Shown: in pieces, positions 9,362 to 21,199 of the stretch
Layout: each line of letters opens with the position of its first letter
How positions within the stretch are numbered: the stretch's first letter is position 1
NCBI RefSeq assembly: GCF_902167145.1
Contig: NC_050101.1
Location: forward strand, 135,810,990-135,874,989
Direction: 5' to 3'
Length of the DNA stretch: 64,000 bases
Origin: Zea mays
Lineage: Eukaryota > Streptophyta > Magnoliopsida > Poales > Poaceae
The notes under the pieces: generated by a model
Seen by the model: the letters and a program-made list of their open reading frames with translations, nothing else
The model's database searches: none
Told to the model about the DNA's origin: nothing
Made by a program: the position numbers and the translations under genes

Positions 9362-12300
9362 ATGTCTGACAACAGGCGCCGATGCAACAGGCGTGCTCAG
9401 CTAGAGCAGCATGACCAACAGGAGGAAAATCAGAGGCAGCCTCCCCCGCCACCCCCGATGTCAGTGGAGCAGATGTTCTTGATGCAGACCCAGGCAGTGC
9501 AGGCCATTGGGCAGACTCTGGCAGCCATGCAGCAGGCTCAACAGCAGCCCCAACCCCAGTTGCAAGTGCAGATGCCCCAGATGCCACGAGATAAGCGTGG
9601 TGAGTTCATGAGAGGGCACCCTCCTACCTCCGCCCATTCTGCTGACCCCATGGATGCAGAAGACTGGTTGCGCGCAGTGGAGAGGGAACTGCGCACCGCC
9701 CAATGTGACGACAGGGAGAAGGTTCTATATGGTCCCCGTCAGCTAAGGGGAGCAGCCCAGTCCTGGTGGGAGTCCTACCTCGCCACCCATGCTGACCCCG
9801 AAGCCATCACCTGGGAGGAATTCAGCGAGAGTTTCCGTCGGTACCATGTGCCGGAGGGACTGATGATCGTGAAGAAGGAGGAGTTTCTGGCTCTGAAGCA
9901 GGGACCCCTGTCTGTTAGTGAGTACAGAGACAAGTTTCTGCAGCTGTCTCGTTATGTACCCGAGGATGTCAACACTGATGCCAAGAGGCAGTACAGGTTC
10001 ATGAGGGGTTTGGTGGATCCCCTGCATTACCAGCTGATGAACCACACCTTCCCAACCTTCCAGCACCTGATCGATAGGGCAGTCATGACTGAGAAGAAGC
10101 GTAAAGATATGGAAGATCGGAAGCGCAAGATGAGTGGACCCCAGTCCGGGGGCATCAGCCGTCCGCGTTTCTCAGGCAGTTCATCTCAGCAAGGCAGACC
10201 TGGTCACCCACAGGGATATCAGAATCAGAATCAGCGTCCGCATCAGCAGCAATTTCAGAGGCAGTACCCGCAGCAGCAGCAGCAGTATCGTCAGCACAGC
10301 CAACAGGGAGGTAATCAATATCAGAAGCAGAACAACCAGGCACCTCGCCTTCCTGCCCCAGCAGCAAATCAGAGCAACCAAGCAGCCCCAGCACAAGGAG
10401 GAGGCAGAGGATGTTTCCACTGCGGAGATCAAGGCCACTGGGCGATGCAGTGCCCAAAGAAGATGGCTCAGCAGCAGGCCAACCCCAATGCTCCAACAAG
10501 GCAAGGTGTACTGCAGCCGGCAACAGGTAATCGTAACCAAGCGTACAACCGTGGAAAGGTGAACCACTTGGAGGCCGAAGCAATCCAGGATGCACCAGAT
10601 GTGGCAGTAGGTATGTTCTCAGTCGAATCTCATCCCGCAAAAGTGCTATTTGATACTGGTGCAACTCATTCATTTGTCACTGCAACCTGGGTAGAATTGC
10701 ATAACATCTCAGTAGAGGCAATGATGTCGCCCATGAGGATTAATTCGGTTGGTGGCAAGGTGCAAACAGATAAAATATGCTCAAATATAATGGTGGAAAT
10801 AAGGGGGATAGGATTCCCCAGTGACTTAATAGTAATAGGCACCCCTGGGATAGATGTCATTCTAGGGATGAACTGGTTGATGAAGTATGAAGCAAATGTT
10901 AGTTGTGACAAGAGGACCATAACATTGAAGTCCCCGTCAGGAGAAGAGGTAGTGGCCGAGCTAAGGATGCCTAAGTCAGAAGAGGGAGCCTGTCACCAGA
11001 TTTCAGTGGATAGTAAGGAGCCCAACCCGCTCGAGGCTATCAAGGTTGTGTCAGACTTTCCGGATGTGTTTCCCGAGGAGCTAACGGGCATGCCACCCGA
11101 GAGAAAGGTCGAATTTGCCATAGAGCTTATCCCTGGTACCGCCCCCATTTCCAAAAGAGCCTATCGAGTGTCTGGACCAGAATTGGTGGAGCTCAAGAAG
11201 CAGATAGACGAGATGTTAGAGAAGGGTTACATCAGACCAAGTACCTCGCCTTGGGCCGCTCCAGTATTGTTTGTAGAGAAGAAAGATGGTACCAAAAGGA
11301 TGTGCATAGACTACAGAGCCTTGAATGAAGTCACTGTCAAGAACAAGTACCCCCTGCCAAGGATAGAAGATTTGTTCGACCAGCTCAGAGGTGCCAGCGT
11401 ATTCTTGAAGATAGATCTGAGGTCAGGTTACCATCAACTCAGAATCCGACCCTCGGATATACCGAAGACGGCATTCATCACCAAGTATGGGTTATATGAG
11501 TTCACGGTTATGTCCTTTGGTTTGACAAATGCGCCAGCCTTCTTCATGTATCTGATGAACAGTGTGTTCATGGACTATCTAGACAAGTTTGTGGTAGTGT
11601 TCATCGATGACATTCTCATATACTCTCAAAGTGAGGAAGATCATGTAGAGCATTTGAAGATGGTATTGCAAAGACTTCGAGAGCATCAGTTGTATGCCAA
11701 GCTGGGCAAATGCGAGTTCTGGATTCACGAAGTCTTGTTTCTGGGTCACATCATAAATCAAGATGGGTTGGCAGTAGATCCAAAGAAAGTAGCAGATATC
11801 CTGAACTGGAAAGCACCGAAGGATGTTCGCGGGATCAAGAGCTTCATCGGAATGGCTGGATATTACAGGCGTTTCATTGAAGGCTTTTCAAAGATTGCTA
11901 GACCGATGACATCGTTACTAGCGAAGAAAGTTGAGTTTAAGTGGACTCAAAAGTGTCAGGAAGCATTTGAAGAACTGAAGAATAGACTGACTACAGCTCC
12001 TGTGCTAGTCCTACCTGATGTTCACAAGTCATTCTCAGTGTATTGCGACGCTTCGTACACCGGATTGGGATGCGTGCTAATGCAAGAAGGAAGAGTTGTA
12101 GCATACTCGTCTCGACAGCTGAAGATCCATGAGAAGAATTATCCCACACATGACCTGGAATTGGCAGCAGTGGTTCATGCTTTGAAGACTTGGAGACATT
12201 ACCTGTACGGGCAGAAGTGCGACATCTACACAGATCATAAGAGTCTGAAGTACATATTCACCCAGTCGGAGTTAAACATGAGGCAGCGAAGATGGTTGGA

Positions 12301-13935
12301 ACTGATCAAAGACTATGAGTTGGAGATACATTACCATCCAGGCAAAGCCAATGTTGTTGCAGATGCTCTGAGCAGGAAGAGTCAAGTTAATATGTTGGCC
12401 TCGTACCCGATGCCGTATGAGTTAGCCAAGGAATTTGACAGACTGAGTCTCGGTTTCCTGAATAGTACGCAAGGAGTGACAGTGGAATTAGAGCCCACCC
12501 TAGAGCGGGAGATCAAAGAAGGGCAGAAGGATGATGAAAACATCAACAAAATCCGGCAGCTGATCCTAGAAGGAAGAGGCAAAGACTTTCGAGAGGATGA
12601 AGAAGGGGTAATCTGGTTCAAGGACCGATTGTGTGTTCCCGACCTCAAACCTATTCGGGGACTGATCCTCAAGGAAGCTCATGAGACAGCCTACTCCATA
12701 CACCCTGGAAGTGAGAAGATGTACCAGGATTTAAAAAGGAGGTTTTGGTGGTATGGCATGAAAAGGGAGATCGCAGAATATGTCGCCATCTGTGATAGCT
12801 GTCAGAGAACCAAAGCAGAGCATCAGAGGCCCGCCGGACTGTTGCAGCCATTGCGGATTCCTCAGTGGAAGTGGGATGAGATCGGGATGGATTTCATAGT
12901 TGGCCTACCCCGTACCCGGGCTGGCTACGATTCCATCTGGGTGGTCGTGGACCGCTTAACAAAGGTGGCCCACTTCATACCTGTGAAGACGACGTACACC
13001 GGAGCAACGTTAGCTGAGTTATACATGTCACGGATAGTCTGCCTTCATGGTGTGCCGAAGAAGATAGTGTCGGATCGAGGAACGCAGTTACATCTCATTT
13101 TTGGCAGCAGTTACAAGAAGCTTTGGGCACACATTTGAACTTCAGCTCAGCTTATCACCCGCAGACAGACGACCAGACTGAAAGAACTAATCAGATCCTA
13201 GAAGATATGTTGAGAGCCTGTGCGTTGCAAGACAAGTCAGGATGGGACAAAAGGTTACCTTATGCAGAATTCTCTTACAACAATAGTTACCAGGCCAGCT
13301 TGAAGATGTCACCGTTTCAGGCACTCTATGGACGGAGTTGTAGGACTCCGCTGCACTGGGACCAGCCTGGAGAGAGACAGGTGTTTGGCCCCGACATCTT
13401 GCTTGAAGCCGAAGAGAATATCAAAATGGTTCGGGAGAACCTGAAGACAGCCCAGTCAAGGCAGCGAAGCTATGCGGACCGAAGGAGAAGAGAACTGAGT
13501 TTTGAGGTGGGAGACTACGTCTATCTGAAGGTGTCACCTATCAGGGGAGTCAGAAGGTTCGGAGTTAAAGGCAAGTTAGCACCCCGGTACGTCGGACCAT
13601 ATCAGATTCAAGCCAAGCGTGGAGAAGTGGCCTACCAGCTCGACCTACCAGAGAGTTTGTCAGCAGTGCACAATGTGTTCCATGTATCGCAATTGAAGAA
13701 GTGTCTGCGAGTACCAGAAGAACAGTTGCCAGTGGAGGGTTTGGAAGTCCAGGAGGATCTGACATACATAGAGAAGCCAACGCAGATTCTGGAGTTTGCA
13801 GACAGAGTCACCCGGAGGAACACCATCAGAATGTGCAAAGTCAGATGGGGTCACCACTCGGAGGATGAAGCAACCTGGGAACGAGAAGATGACCTGAAAG
13901 CCAAATACCCTGAACTCTTTGCTGACCAACCCTGA
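9362..13935 (+). pseudogene. gag-pol polyprotein of the Tekay-type element, one frameshift in integrase
   Basis: One frame runs from the gag ATG (MSDNRR, 9362) to 13138. In order: a Gln-rich N-terminus, the gag capsid region (about 9650-10100), a CCHC knuckle ([14 protein letters not shown], about 10412-10453), protease with DTGA (about 10652), RT with the FIDD catalytic box (about 11600), RNase H (about 12000-12390), the integrase HHCC domain (about 12680-12810) and the first two acidic residues of its core. Near 13088 a single-base loss, in a T run, shifts the frame. The rest of integrase, its catalytic Glu region, and the C-terminal chromodomain-like segment (MCKVRWGHHSEDEATW...LFADQP) continue to 13935 in another frame. 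All else looks intact, so the break is recent. A start at 9335 is also open, but 9362 fits the family gag start. Confidence 0.95.
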
Positions 13936-13970
13936 ATCTCGGGGGCGAGATTCTTTTAAGGGGGATAGGT
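13934..13970 (+). other. Polypurine tract preceded by a conserved hairpin
   Basis: GAATCTCG-GGGG-CGAGATTC (13934-13953) is a perfect 8-bp stem with a 4-nt loop. Soon after comes the polypurine tract AAGGGGGATAGG (about 13958-13969), which primes plus-strand synthesis, and then the 3' LTR at 13972. The same hairpin-PPT arrangement is at 53771-53806 in the LARD element. Confidence 0.8.
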
Positions 13971-13971
13971 T

Positions 13972-16900
13972 TGTAACACCCTGAATTTGGGGGTATAAAA
14001 TTTCTTTGCTCATATTCACAAATTCAGGTGTTACTTCCTTTTCTCATCCTTCCTAATTCTTTTCTCTCTCATTTCTATAGGAGCTAAGTACTTATTTTAC
14101 TTGTAATTATAGTCTATTATGTTAAACCCTAAGGGAGTATGAGTTGTTGCATCATGTTGAACCCTAGATTTCACTTTTGTTTGGTGCATAATTCTCAAAA
14201 GGTCTAATTTGAATTTGGGGCTCATTTGAGTTTGAATCAAATAGAATAAATAAAAGAAAAGGGAGAAACAATTCAGAATAAAAGAAAAAGGTAAAGCAGC
14301 CCAACCCAGCCGCCCCCTCGGCCTTTCGGCCCAGCCGGCCCATCTCTCGCGCGCACGCCTCCCTCCCCTCCTCTCTCTGCTCGCCCGGTCCCACCTGTCG
14401 GCGCCCGCTTTCCTCGTGTGCGCTCGCTCCCTCGCTCTCTCTCTGCTCGCGGGCCCGGGGTGTCAGCCCCGTCTTCCTCGCGTAACCGCCGCCCGAGCTG
14501 CTCGCGCCCGCCTTCCCCGCGCCCACGTCGCGCATGGAACTCGCCCCACCTCGCCCCTGGCCACTTGAGCCCCGAACCCCACTCGCCCTCACCCCCCTCC
14601 CCCATTTGCGCCCCAGCAGACTCTCTCTCCCCCTCGCTGCGCGCACGCAGAGCGCCGCCGCCACTAACCATCGCCGCCCGAGCTGTTTCCTCGTCGCCGG
14701 TGGAGCTCCGCCGCGCCCTTAGCCCCGGTGAGCTCCGCTCTGGCGTCCGCAACCCGGAACGCGCCCCAATTCCCTCTCCCCTCCCTATTTCTCTCTGCCC
14801 GCGCTCACCCGTCGTTCGCCGTGCAGCCGCCACCGTCGACCCGAGTCTCCGTCGCGTCCCCGTCGCCGCCGAGGAGTCCCCGGAGCCCGCCTTGAGGTAA
14901 TGGACCTCTCCCGCCCCTATCGCCCCTTGTTTTGCCCTCTGTTGCGCTTGATTGCTCGCCGGAGTAGAGTAACCCCGCCGCCGAGCCGCCCCGCCGTGAA
15001 CCGCTCCCCTCCGGTGCCTCTGCCCCGACCCAGACCCTACCGGAGAACTCCCCGCGCCCTCCTCGACCTCCCCGACCACTTAGGTCACCCCAGAGCCCCG
15101 CCAGTCGCCCGTGCCCCTCGTCTCCGGCGAGCCCTCCGCCGCGGGGACGAGCGCCGCCGCCCCAGCTAGCCGTAGGGGAAGCCCAGGCCGGCCACCCGAT
15201 CCCCACCGTCCATCCCAGATCGGGCGGCCTCGTTTTAATTTAGCCAAGCCCAATCCTGGCCGTCCGCCGGAGATCCAGCGGCCCAGGCCCGCTTCCCCCT
15301 CCCCCCGTCTCTCTGCCCGCCGGCCCCGCTTGTCAGCCCGCCCGCGCGCGCTCTGCCCGCCGGCCCCGCCTGTCAGCCTGCCTGCGCCCTCGCCCTGCCC
15401 GCCGGCCCCGCCTGTCAGCCCGCCCGCGCGCGCTCTGCCCGCCGGCCCCGCCTGTCAGCCTGCCTGCGCCCTCGCCCTGCCCGCCGGCCCCGCCCGTCAG
15501 TCGCCCAGGCCGCCGCGCGCTCGCGCGCCCGCCCGCAGGATCTAATCCTGGCCGTTCGCTTTAGATCTGACGGCTGTAGGCGCTCGATACCCCTTCGCCC
15601 GCGCGTTTTCTTAAAGAGCCCCTCTGTTTTCTGGAAATTGCGCCCGCCGTCCCTGGTTTCTCGCAGTTGAGTCCCTGGCCCTTTTATTTAATTAAAAATA
15701 AGTCCTTAGGGCATATTTTCAACCCCTAAACTTGTAAAATTCATAACTTTGTCATATGAACTCCAAATTAGGTGCTTCAAATTGCAAAATGTTCATAATA
15801 TTATTATCTATCTGTTTATGCAATGTTTCCCTGCTGTTTCCATGTATTAATTAATAGCTAATCACTAGGATAGGATTAAGACTATTGAAACCTTATTTAA
15901 GATAATTGGAAATGAGTAGACTTTAATAAAAGTTGGATTACTTAAGTTTATGGACTTAAACACTTAAGTTTAGGAACTTAAACCAGATAATTATTTAATC
16001 CCACCACCAACTTAGGCCTGATTAGTGGTTAGTGAATCACTTTGTGTAACCCTCTACCCCCCAGACCTAGGGAACTTTAGAGTGCCTATCCCTTTTCTGT
16101 TATGAACTTGTGACCCCTCTCTGCTGCATATGTTTGGTATATTGTTTTTTGTTTGTTATTTTCCCAAGTGCATAGTGTGAATGATTGCTTTGCGTAGACA
16201 CCGAGCAGTCTGTGTTTCCCGAGGCAGTTGCAGAGGAAGTCCCTGATCAGCAGTTTGGTGAAGGCAAGTGTCCTCTGTCCCATTATGTCCTATTCATTTA
16301 TAACTACTACCCCGCACTACTTACTTCACACCTAAGGATTGACTAGCTTTACACTTTACTTTGTCCTTGATGACCTATTGGGTTGTTATGGTTAGTACTC
16401 TGCTTTTGCCTTAACTTAATCAATGAACATGCTGTGACTATTTATGATACTGTTATCCTGATGATGTTGATGATCTTGTGATACTCTAGGGGGCTCAGGC
16501 TGTTTCCTGAGTACCTCTCCGTAAGGACTGGTTCGTTGAGAGACCACCCGGGATAACAGTGCAACCATGAGGGTGAAATGGGATGCCCTTAGCTGATTAA
16601 TTAGATGAACTAGAGGTGTAGTTGCTTAGCCGTCGTGCCGTCAATGGGGTCCAGGCACAGTGCTTGCTCTGCCGAGGCTGAGTGCCGAGGTTCTTTCGTT
16701 TTGCTCTTTGTTAGTCACTCTCCTGCGGGGAGGGGTACTGTGTTTATCAAACTGGAGAAACCTAACGGGCAGCTACGATCTCTAGAGAATCTTTGTAAAA
16801 GCTACGTAGTGATGCCCTGCCGGACCACCTAGGTAGTGGTCAATGGGGATTAGCTCTCCCCGGGTAGAAAGGGAATCATGACTCATGGGTAAAGTGTGCA

Positions 16901-17575
16901 ACCTCTGCAGAGGGTAGTGAAACTGGTATATCAGTCGTGCTCACGGTTAAGAGCAGCCTTGGGATCCTCTTTGATTAGAGATACAGATGGTTCGAGATAC
17001 AATGATTATGATATGGTTTTGGTTCGACTATGATGATGATGTTCCTCGATGAGGAAATGGTTTACGGATTGGTTCATGCTAAAATCTGGCTTCTACTAAT
17101 GATAAATACTTGACCAACTAAAAGCAACTGCTGGAGCCTAACCCCACATAAAGCTAGTCCACCTCAGCCAAACGGGACATTTGCTGAGTACGTTGATGTG
17201 TACTCATCCTTGCTTTACCACAAAACACCAGGTTGTCCGCATTGTAACCACTGCTCAGGAGAAGGCGAAGCCGTGGAAGGAGACTTCCAGGAGTTTCAAG
17301 ACTACGATGAATTCTAGGAGTGGGTTGGCGGCAACCCCCAGTCAGCTGCCTGTGGAGGCTTTATCTTTACTGCGTTTCACTTAGCACTTTGATTTACCTG
17401 TTAAGACAATGACTATGTGGATGTCTATGACTCTATGATGTAATAAGTACTCTTTTATGTTATTATTCGAGCATTGTGTGATGATGTTCATTTATGTAAT
17501 CGCTGTGTACGTGAGTTCTGATCCTGGCACGTACATAGTTCGCATTCGGTTTGCCTTCTAAAACCGGGTGTGACA
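13972..17575 (+). repeat. 3' LTR of the Tekay-type element
   Basis: TGTAACACC...GTGTGACA, 3,604 bp against 3,605 bp for the 5' LTR; the difference is one C in a C-run near 14780. It is followed directly by the right target duplication. Confidence 0.95.
16198..17317 (+). CDS. Possible two-exon LTR-encoded peptide (3' LTR copy)
   Basis: This is the copy of the 6306-7425 arrangement in the 3' LTR. Block A is 16198-16263 and block B is 17232-17317. It keeps the GC-type donor, the acceptor and the stop. One replacement (GTCCAT to GTCCCT) lies inside block A relative to the 5' copy. Confidence 0.3.
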
Positions 17576-17580
17576 GTACA
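17576..17580. repeat. Target-site duplication, right copy (GTACA)
   Basis: It matches 4074-4078 and directly follows the 3' LTR. Confidence 0.95.
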
Positions 17581-19409
17581 TACGTGCCCTGGAAATTGCC
17601 GGCGAAGGCTTGGACCAGGTCATCCCAGTTGGAGATCTGCCCCGGAGGCAGGTGCTCCAACCAGGCGCGAGCGGTGTCGGAGAGGAACAGGGGGAGGTTG
17701 CGGATGATGAGGTTGTCGTCGTCCATTCCACCCAGCTGGCAGGCCAGGCGGTAGTCCGCGAGCCACAACTTCGGTCTCGTTTCCCCCGAGTACTTTGTGA
17801 TAGTAGTCGGGGGTCGAAACCGGGTCGGGAACGGTGCCCGCCGGATGGCCCGGCTGAAGGCCTGCGGACCGGGTGGTTCGGGCGAGGGACTCTGATCCTC
17901 CCCGCTGTCGTAGCGTCCCCCACGCCTGGGGTGTTAGCCTCGGCGCACCCTCTCGTCGAGGTGGGCCCGACGGTCGCGATGATGGTGCTCGTTGCCGAGG
18001 TGGCCCGGGGCCGCAGGCGCGGTGTTGCGCGTGCGCCCGGTGTAGACCGAGGCTTCCCGCATGAATCGGGAAGTCGCGGCATGAGGTTCCGAGGGGTATC
18101 CCTGCCTTCGGGAGGCAGAGCTCTCGGCCCGTCGGACCGCAGCGCCTTCCAGGAGATTCTTGAGCTTCCCCTGGATTCGCCGACCCTCGGTGGTTGATGG
18201 CTCCGGCATCGCGCGGAGAAGCATCGCTGCTGCGGCCAGGTTCTGACCGACCCCACTGGATGCGGGTGGCGGCCTGACCCTGACGTCATTGGCGACGCGG
18301 AGCTGGACACCCTAGGGCAGGTGACGTATTTCTCCGGCCGGGGGTTGGCCCGCCCATGCCTGCCCGACGTCCCGGCGGATCGGCTCAAGCGCTCCTGCTC
18401 CCTCGTCGAGCCTGCCCTGCGCCCCGCGGACTTGCTCGAGCTGTGGGTCGTGACCCCCCGCCAGAACGGGGACCACAGCTAGCTCCCGTGGGATGTCAGC
18501 GCGAGGCACCGGCCTAGGGAGATCACTGTCCTCCGGCATGCCGAGATGATTGCCTTCGGAGGGACCCCCTAGATCGACGTGGAAACATTCGCGGCTTGGG
18601 CCGCAGTCCTCGTCGTCGAGGCTGCGGCTACCGTCGGAACAGTCGGAGAGGCAGTAGTCACATGCGGTCCTGAAGTCCCGCATGGCACTGGGGTTGCCAA
18701 GTCCAGAGAAATCCCAACAGATGCTGGGGTCGTCGTCTTCCTCGGACCCGGAGGGCCCATAGGTCGAGATGTTCGTCAGCCGGTCCCAAGGCGACCGCAT
18801 GCGAAACCCCAGAGGGTTTGAACTCGCCTCTACGAGAGTGCCCGCCAAAGCAAGGTCGCTAGGCGGGTTGAGGCTGAATCCAAATGACGTAGGATGGGAA
18901 TCGGTCGGTACCTTTTGGTCGACGAACGGCGATGAAGTCACGTCGGGGACTGACTGCACCGTCATCTCAGGTACGAGGGTGACGCCCAGCAAGCCTTCCG
19001 CGAGCGTGCTGGCGTCGTCCGCTTGCTCGGGATTGGCGTGTCGCGGGGAGACGGCGCTCGCCTTCGTCTCAAATGCGAGGTCGACGCCCGACGCGCCCCC
19101 CGTTGGGGCGCTAGGGACGTCGACTCGCTCGACAGCCGACGAGGCGCGGCCTCCCGCTTGGCCTTGGTTGCCCCGCCTCCTCCTCCATTGGCAGGGGAGA
19201 GGACGGGGCGAGCTCGAATGTTGTTCTTCCACCACACGGGGAAGACGTCGTCGATTCCGCCGCCAGCGGGCGGGCTGTCGACCGCCATTGTCGTTGTCGC
19301 GCGGCGGTGGAAGGAGTATCATGTCGTAGCTGCCGTCGAAGGACATGAACTCAAGACTCCCGAAACGGAGCACCGTCCCGGGTCGGAGAGGTTGCTGGAG
19401 ACTGTCCAT
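17576..19409 (-). pseudogene. gag 5' part of the Tat element
   Basis: The minus-strand ATG at 19409 lies about 60 bp past the LTR/PBS and begins MDSLQQPLRPGTVLRFGSLE, a typical start for gag of this lineage. The frame carries an acidic, serine-rich region and then stops at 18312-18314. It resumes in the same frame and stops again near 17934. A further same-frame segment (WLADYRLACQLGGMDDDN...LVQAFAGNFQGTYV, 17580-17768) is the conserved capsid core. It ends at the nested insertion, and the next codons are at 4077 and leftward. Several in-frame stops make this a dead gag. Confidence 0.85.
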
Positions 19410-19449
19410 CTGGAGCTTGACGGGAAGCTGTTCGTCAACACGCAGCAGA

Positions 19450-19468
19450 CCCCTACCTGGCGCGCCAA
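19450..19468 (-). other. Probable primer-binding site of the Tat element
   Basis: On the minus strand TTGGCGCGCCAGGTAGGGG follows the LTR end (CCGACA, 19470) after one base. The position is right for a PBS; I have not identified the tRNA. A degenerate relative (GTTGACGGCTAGGTAGGG) lies at the same place in the old Tat element at 28994. Confidence 0.6.
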
Positions 19469-19469
19469 C

Positions 19470-21199
19470 TGTCGGCGTTTCGAGACCGGGGGGTCCCTCG
19501 GGCCGACAAGTGAGTGTCGCCGCGTGCCCCAGCCCAGATGGGTCGAGCGCGTGGGCGAGCGCGAAGGGGGGAAAGGAGCGAGGCGGCTGGAGACCAGCGT
19601 GAGAGAGGTGGGAATCCCGCGGCCTTCGTGTTCGTCCCGCGCTCAGGTCAGGTGCGCTTGCAGTAGGGGGTTACAAGCGTCCATGCGGGAGAGGGAAGAG
19701 AGCGGCCCCAAGAGAGCGTCTGTCCCGTCCTCGTCCCCGCGCGGCCAACCTTCTCTAAGAGGGCCCTGGTCCTTCCTTTTATAGGTGTAAGGAGAGGATC
19801 CAGGTGTACAATGGGGGTGTAGCAGAGTGCTACGTGTCTAGCGGGGGAGAGCTAGCGCCCTAAGTACATGACGATGTGGCAGCCGGAGAGATTTTGGCAC
19901 CCAGCTGGTGTGATGTCGTGGCCGTCGGAGGAGCGACGGAGCCTGGCGGAGGGACAGCTGTCGGAGCGGTTGAGTCCTTGCTGACGTCCTCCTGCTTCCG
20001 TAAGAGAGCTGAGAGCCGTCGTCGTCACAGAGCATGCGGGCGCCATCATTGCCTGTCTGGCGGAGCTAGCCAGATGGGACACCGGTCTTGTTCTCTGCGG
20101 CCCGAGTCAGCTCGGGGTAGGGTGATGATGGCGCTTCCTGTTGACGTGGCTGGCCTGCGCCCTAGGTTGGGCGACGTGGAGGCTCCTCCGAAGCCGAGGT
20201 CGAGTCTGTCTTCCATGGCCGAGGCCGAGTCCGAGCCCCTTGGTCGGGCGAGGCGGATGTCGTTCGGCAGAGGCCAGGGCGGAGTCCGAGCCCTGGGGTC
20301 GGGCGAAGCGGAGTTCGTCGTCTTCTGGGGCTGAGCCCGAGTCCGAGCCCTGGGGTCGGGCGAAGCGGAGTTCGTCGTCTTCTGGGGCTGAGCCCGAGTT
20401 CGAGCCCTGGGTCGGGCGGAGCGGAGTTCGCCGTCTTCCGGGACTTAGCCCGAGTCCGAGCCCTGGGTCGGGCGGAGCGGAGTTCGTCGTCTTCCGGGAC
20501 TTAGCCCGAGTCCGAGCCCTGGGCCGGGCGGAGCGGAGTTCGCCGTCTTCCGGGACTTAGCCCGAGTCCGAGCCCTGGGTCGGGCGGAGCGGAGTTCGCC
20601 GTCTTCCGGGACTTAGCCCGAGTCCGAGCCCTGCGTCGGGCGGAGCGGAGTTTGCCGTCTTCCGGGACTTAGCCCGAGTCCGAGCCCTGGGTCGGGCGGA
20701 GCTTCCTATGGTGCCTTTGGCAGGGCCTGACTGCCTGTCAGTCTCACTCTGTCAAGTGGCACTGCAGTCGGAGTGGCGCAGGCGGCGCTGTCCTTCTGTC
20801 AGGCTGGTCAGTGGAGCGGCGAAGTGACGGCGGTCACTTCGGCTCCGCTGGAGGGCGCGCGTCAGGACAAAGGTGTCAGGCTACCTTTGCATTAAATGCT
20901 CCTGCGACTTGGTCGGTCGGTGCGGCGATTTAGTCAGGGTTGCTTCTTAACGAAGGCAGGGCCTCGGGCGAGCCGGAGATATGTTCGCCGTCGGAGGGGG
21001 GGCCTCGGGCGAGACGGAAATCCTCCGGGGTCGGCTGCCCTTGTCCGAGGCTAGGCTCGGGCGAGGCGTGATCGAGTCGCTCGAATGGACTGATCCCTGA
21101 CTTAATCGCACCCATCAGGCCTTAGCAGCTTTATGCTGATGGGGGTTACCAGCTGAGAATTAGGAGTCTTGAGGGTACCCCTAATTATGGTCCCCGACA
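19470..21199 (-). repeat. 5' LTR of the Tat element
   Basis: On the minus strand it begins TGTCGGGGACCATAATTAGG at 21199 and ends ACGCCGACA at 19470, so the ends are inverted TGTCGG/CCGACA. It is 1,730 bp and GC-rich, with an internal 56-bp tandem array (20278-20703). A TATA-like TATAAAAGG on the minus strand (plus 19776-19784) is the likely promoter. The partner LTR is outside the window, so age cannot be estimated. Confidence 0.85.
20278..20703. repeat. 56-57-bp tandem array in the Tat LTR, about 7.5 units
   Basis: Units start near 20278, 20335, 20392, 20448, 20504, 20560 and 20616, with a partial unit at 20672. Each has CCGAGTCCGAGCCCTGGG, then CGGAGCGGAGTTCG, then GTCTTC. The first two are 57 bp with a TCTGGGGCTGA end; the rest are 56 bp with a TCCGGGACTTA end, so the array holds two subtypes. 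Confidence 0.85.

Larger units (their letters stand above)
4079..17575 (+). mobile_element. Young Tekay-type chromovirus (Ty3/Gypsy) nested in the Tat gag
   Basis: A complete 13.5-kb LTR retrotransposon: LTRs 4079-7683 and 13972-17575, a tRNA-Met type PBS, an extra ORF, gag-pol with a C-terminal chromodomain-like segment, and a polypurine tract. The GTACA target duplication is perfect. By eye I count 17 substitutions (14 of them transitions) and one 1-bp indel between the LTRs, about 0.5% divergence. At the often-used grass LTR rate of 1.3e-8 per site per year this is roughly 0.2 million years. Long LTRs and the chromodomain place it in the Tekay/Del group of chromoviruses. A 1-base frameshift in integrase means this copy is probably not autonomous as it stands. 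Confidence 0.95.
1..21199 (-). mobile_element. Tat-lineage Ty3/Gypsy retrotransposon (Huck-like), 3' end outside window, interrupted by a nested element
   Basis: Read on the minus strand the order is 5' LTR (19470-21199), primer-binding site, gag, protease, remnants of reverse transcriptase and integrase, then an extra gene on the opposite strand (1-1707). The 3' LTR is beyond the left edge. gag is split at 4079-17575 by a younger element with a 5-bp target duplication; removing it rejoins gag codon to codon. An antisense extra gene between pol and the 3' LTR is typical of the Tat lineage. The LTR length of about 1.7 kb and the TGTCGG...CCGACA ends suggest Huck or a relative, but the family name is from memory. 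The copy is non-autonomous: stops in gag, a changed protease catalytic residue and two pol deletions. Confidence 0.85.
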
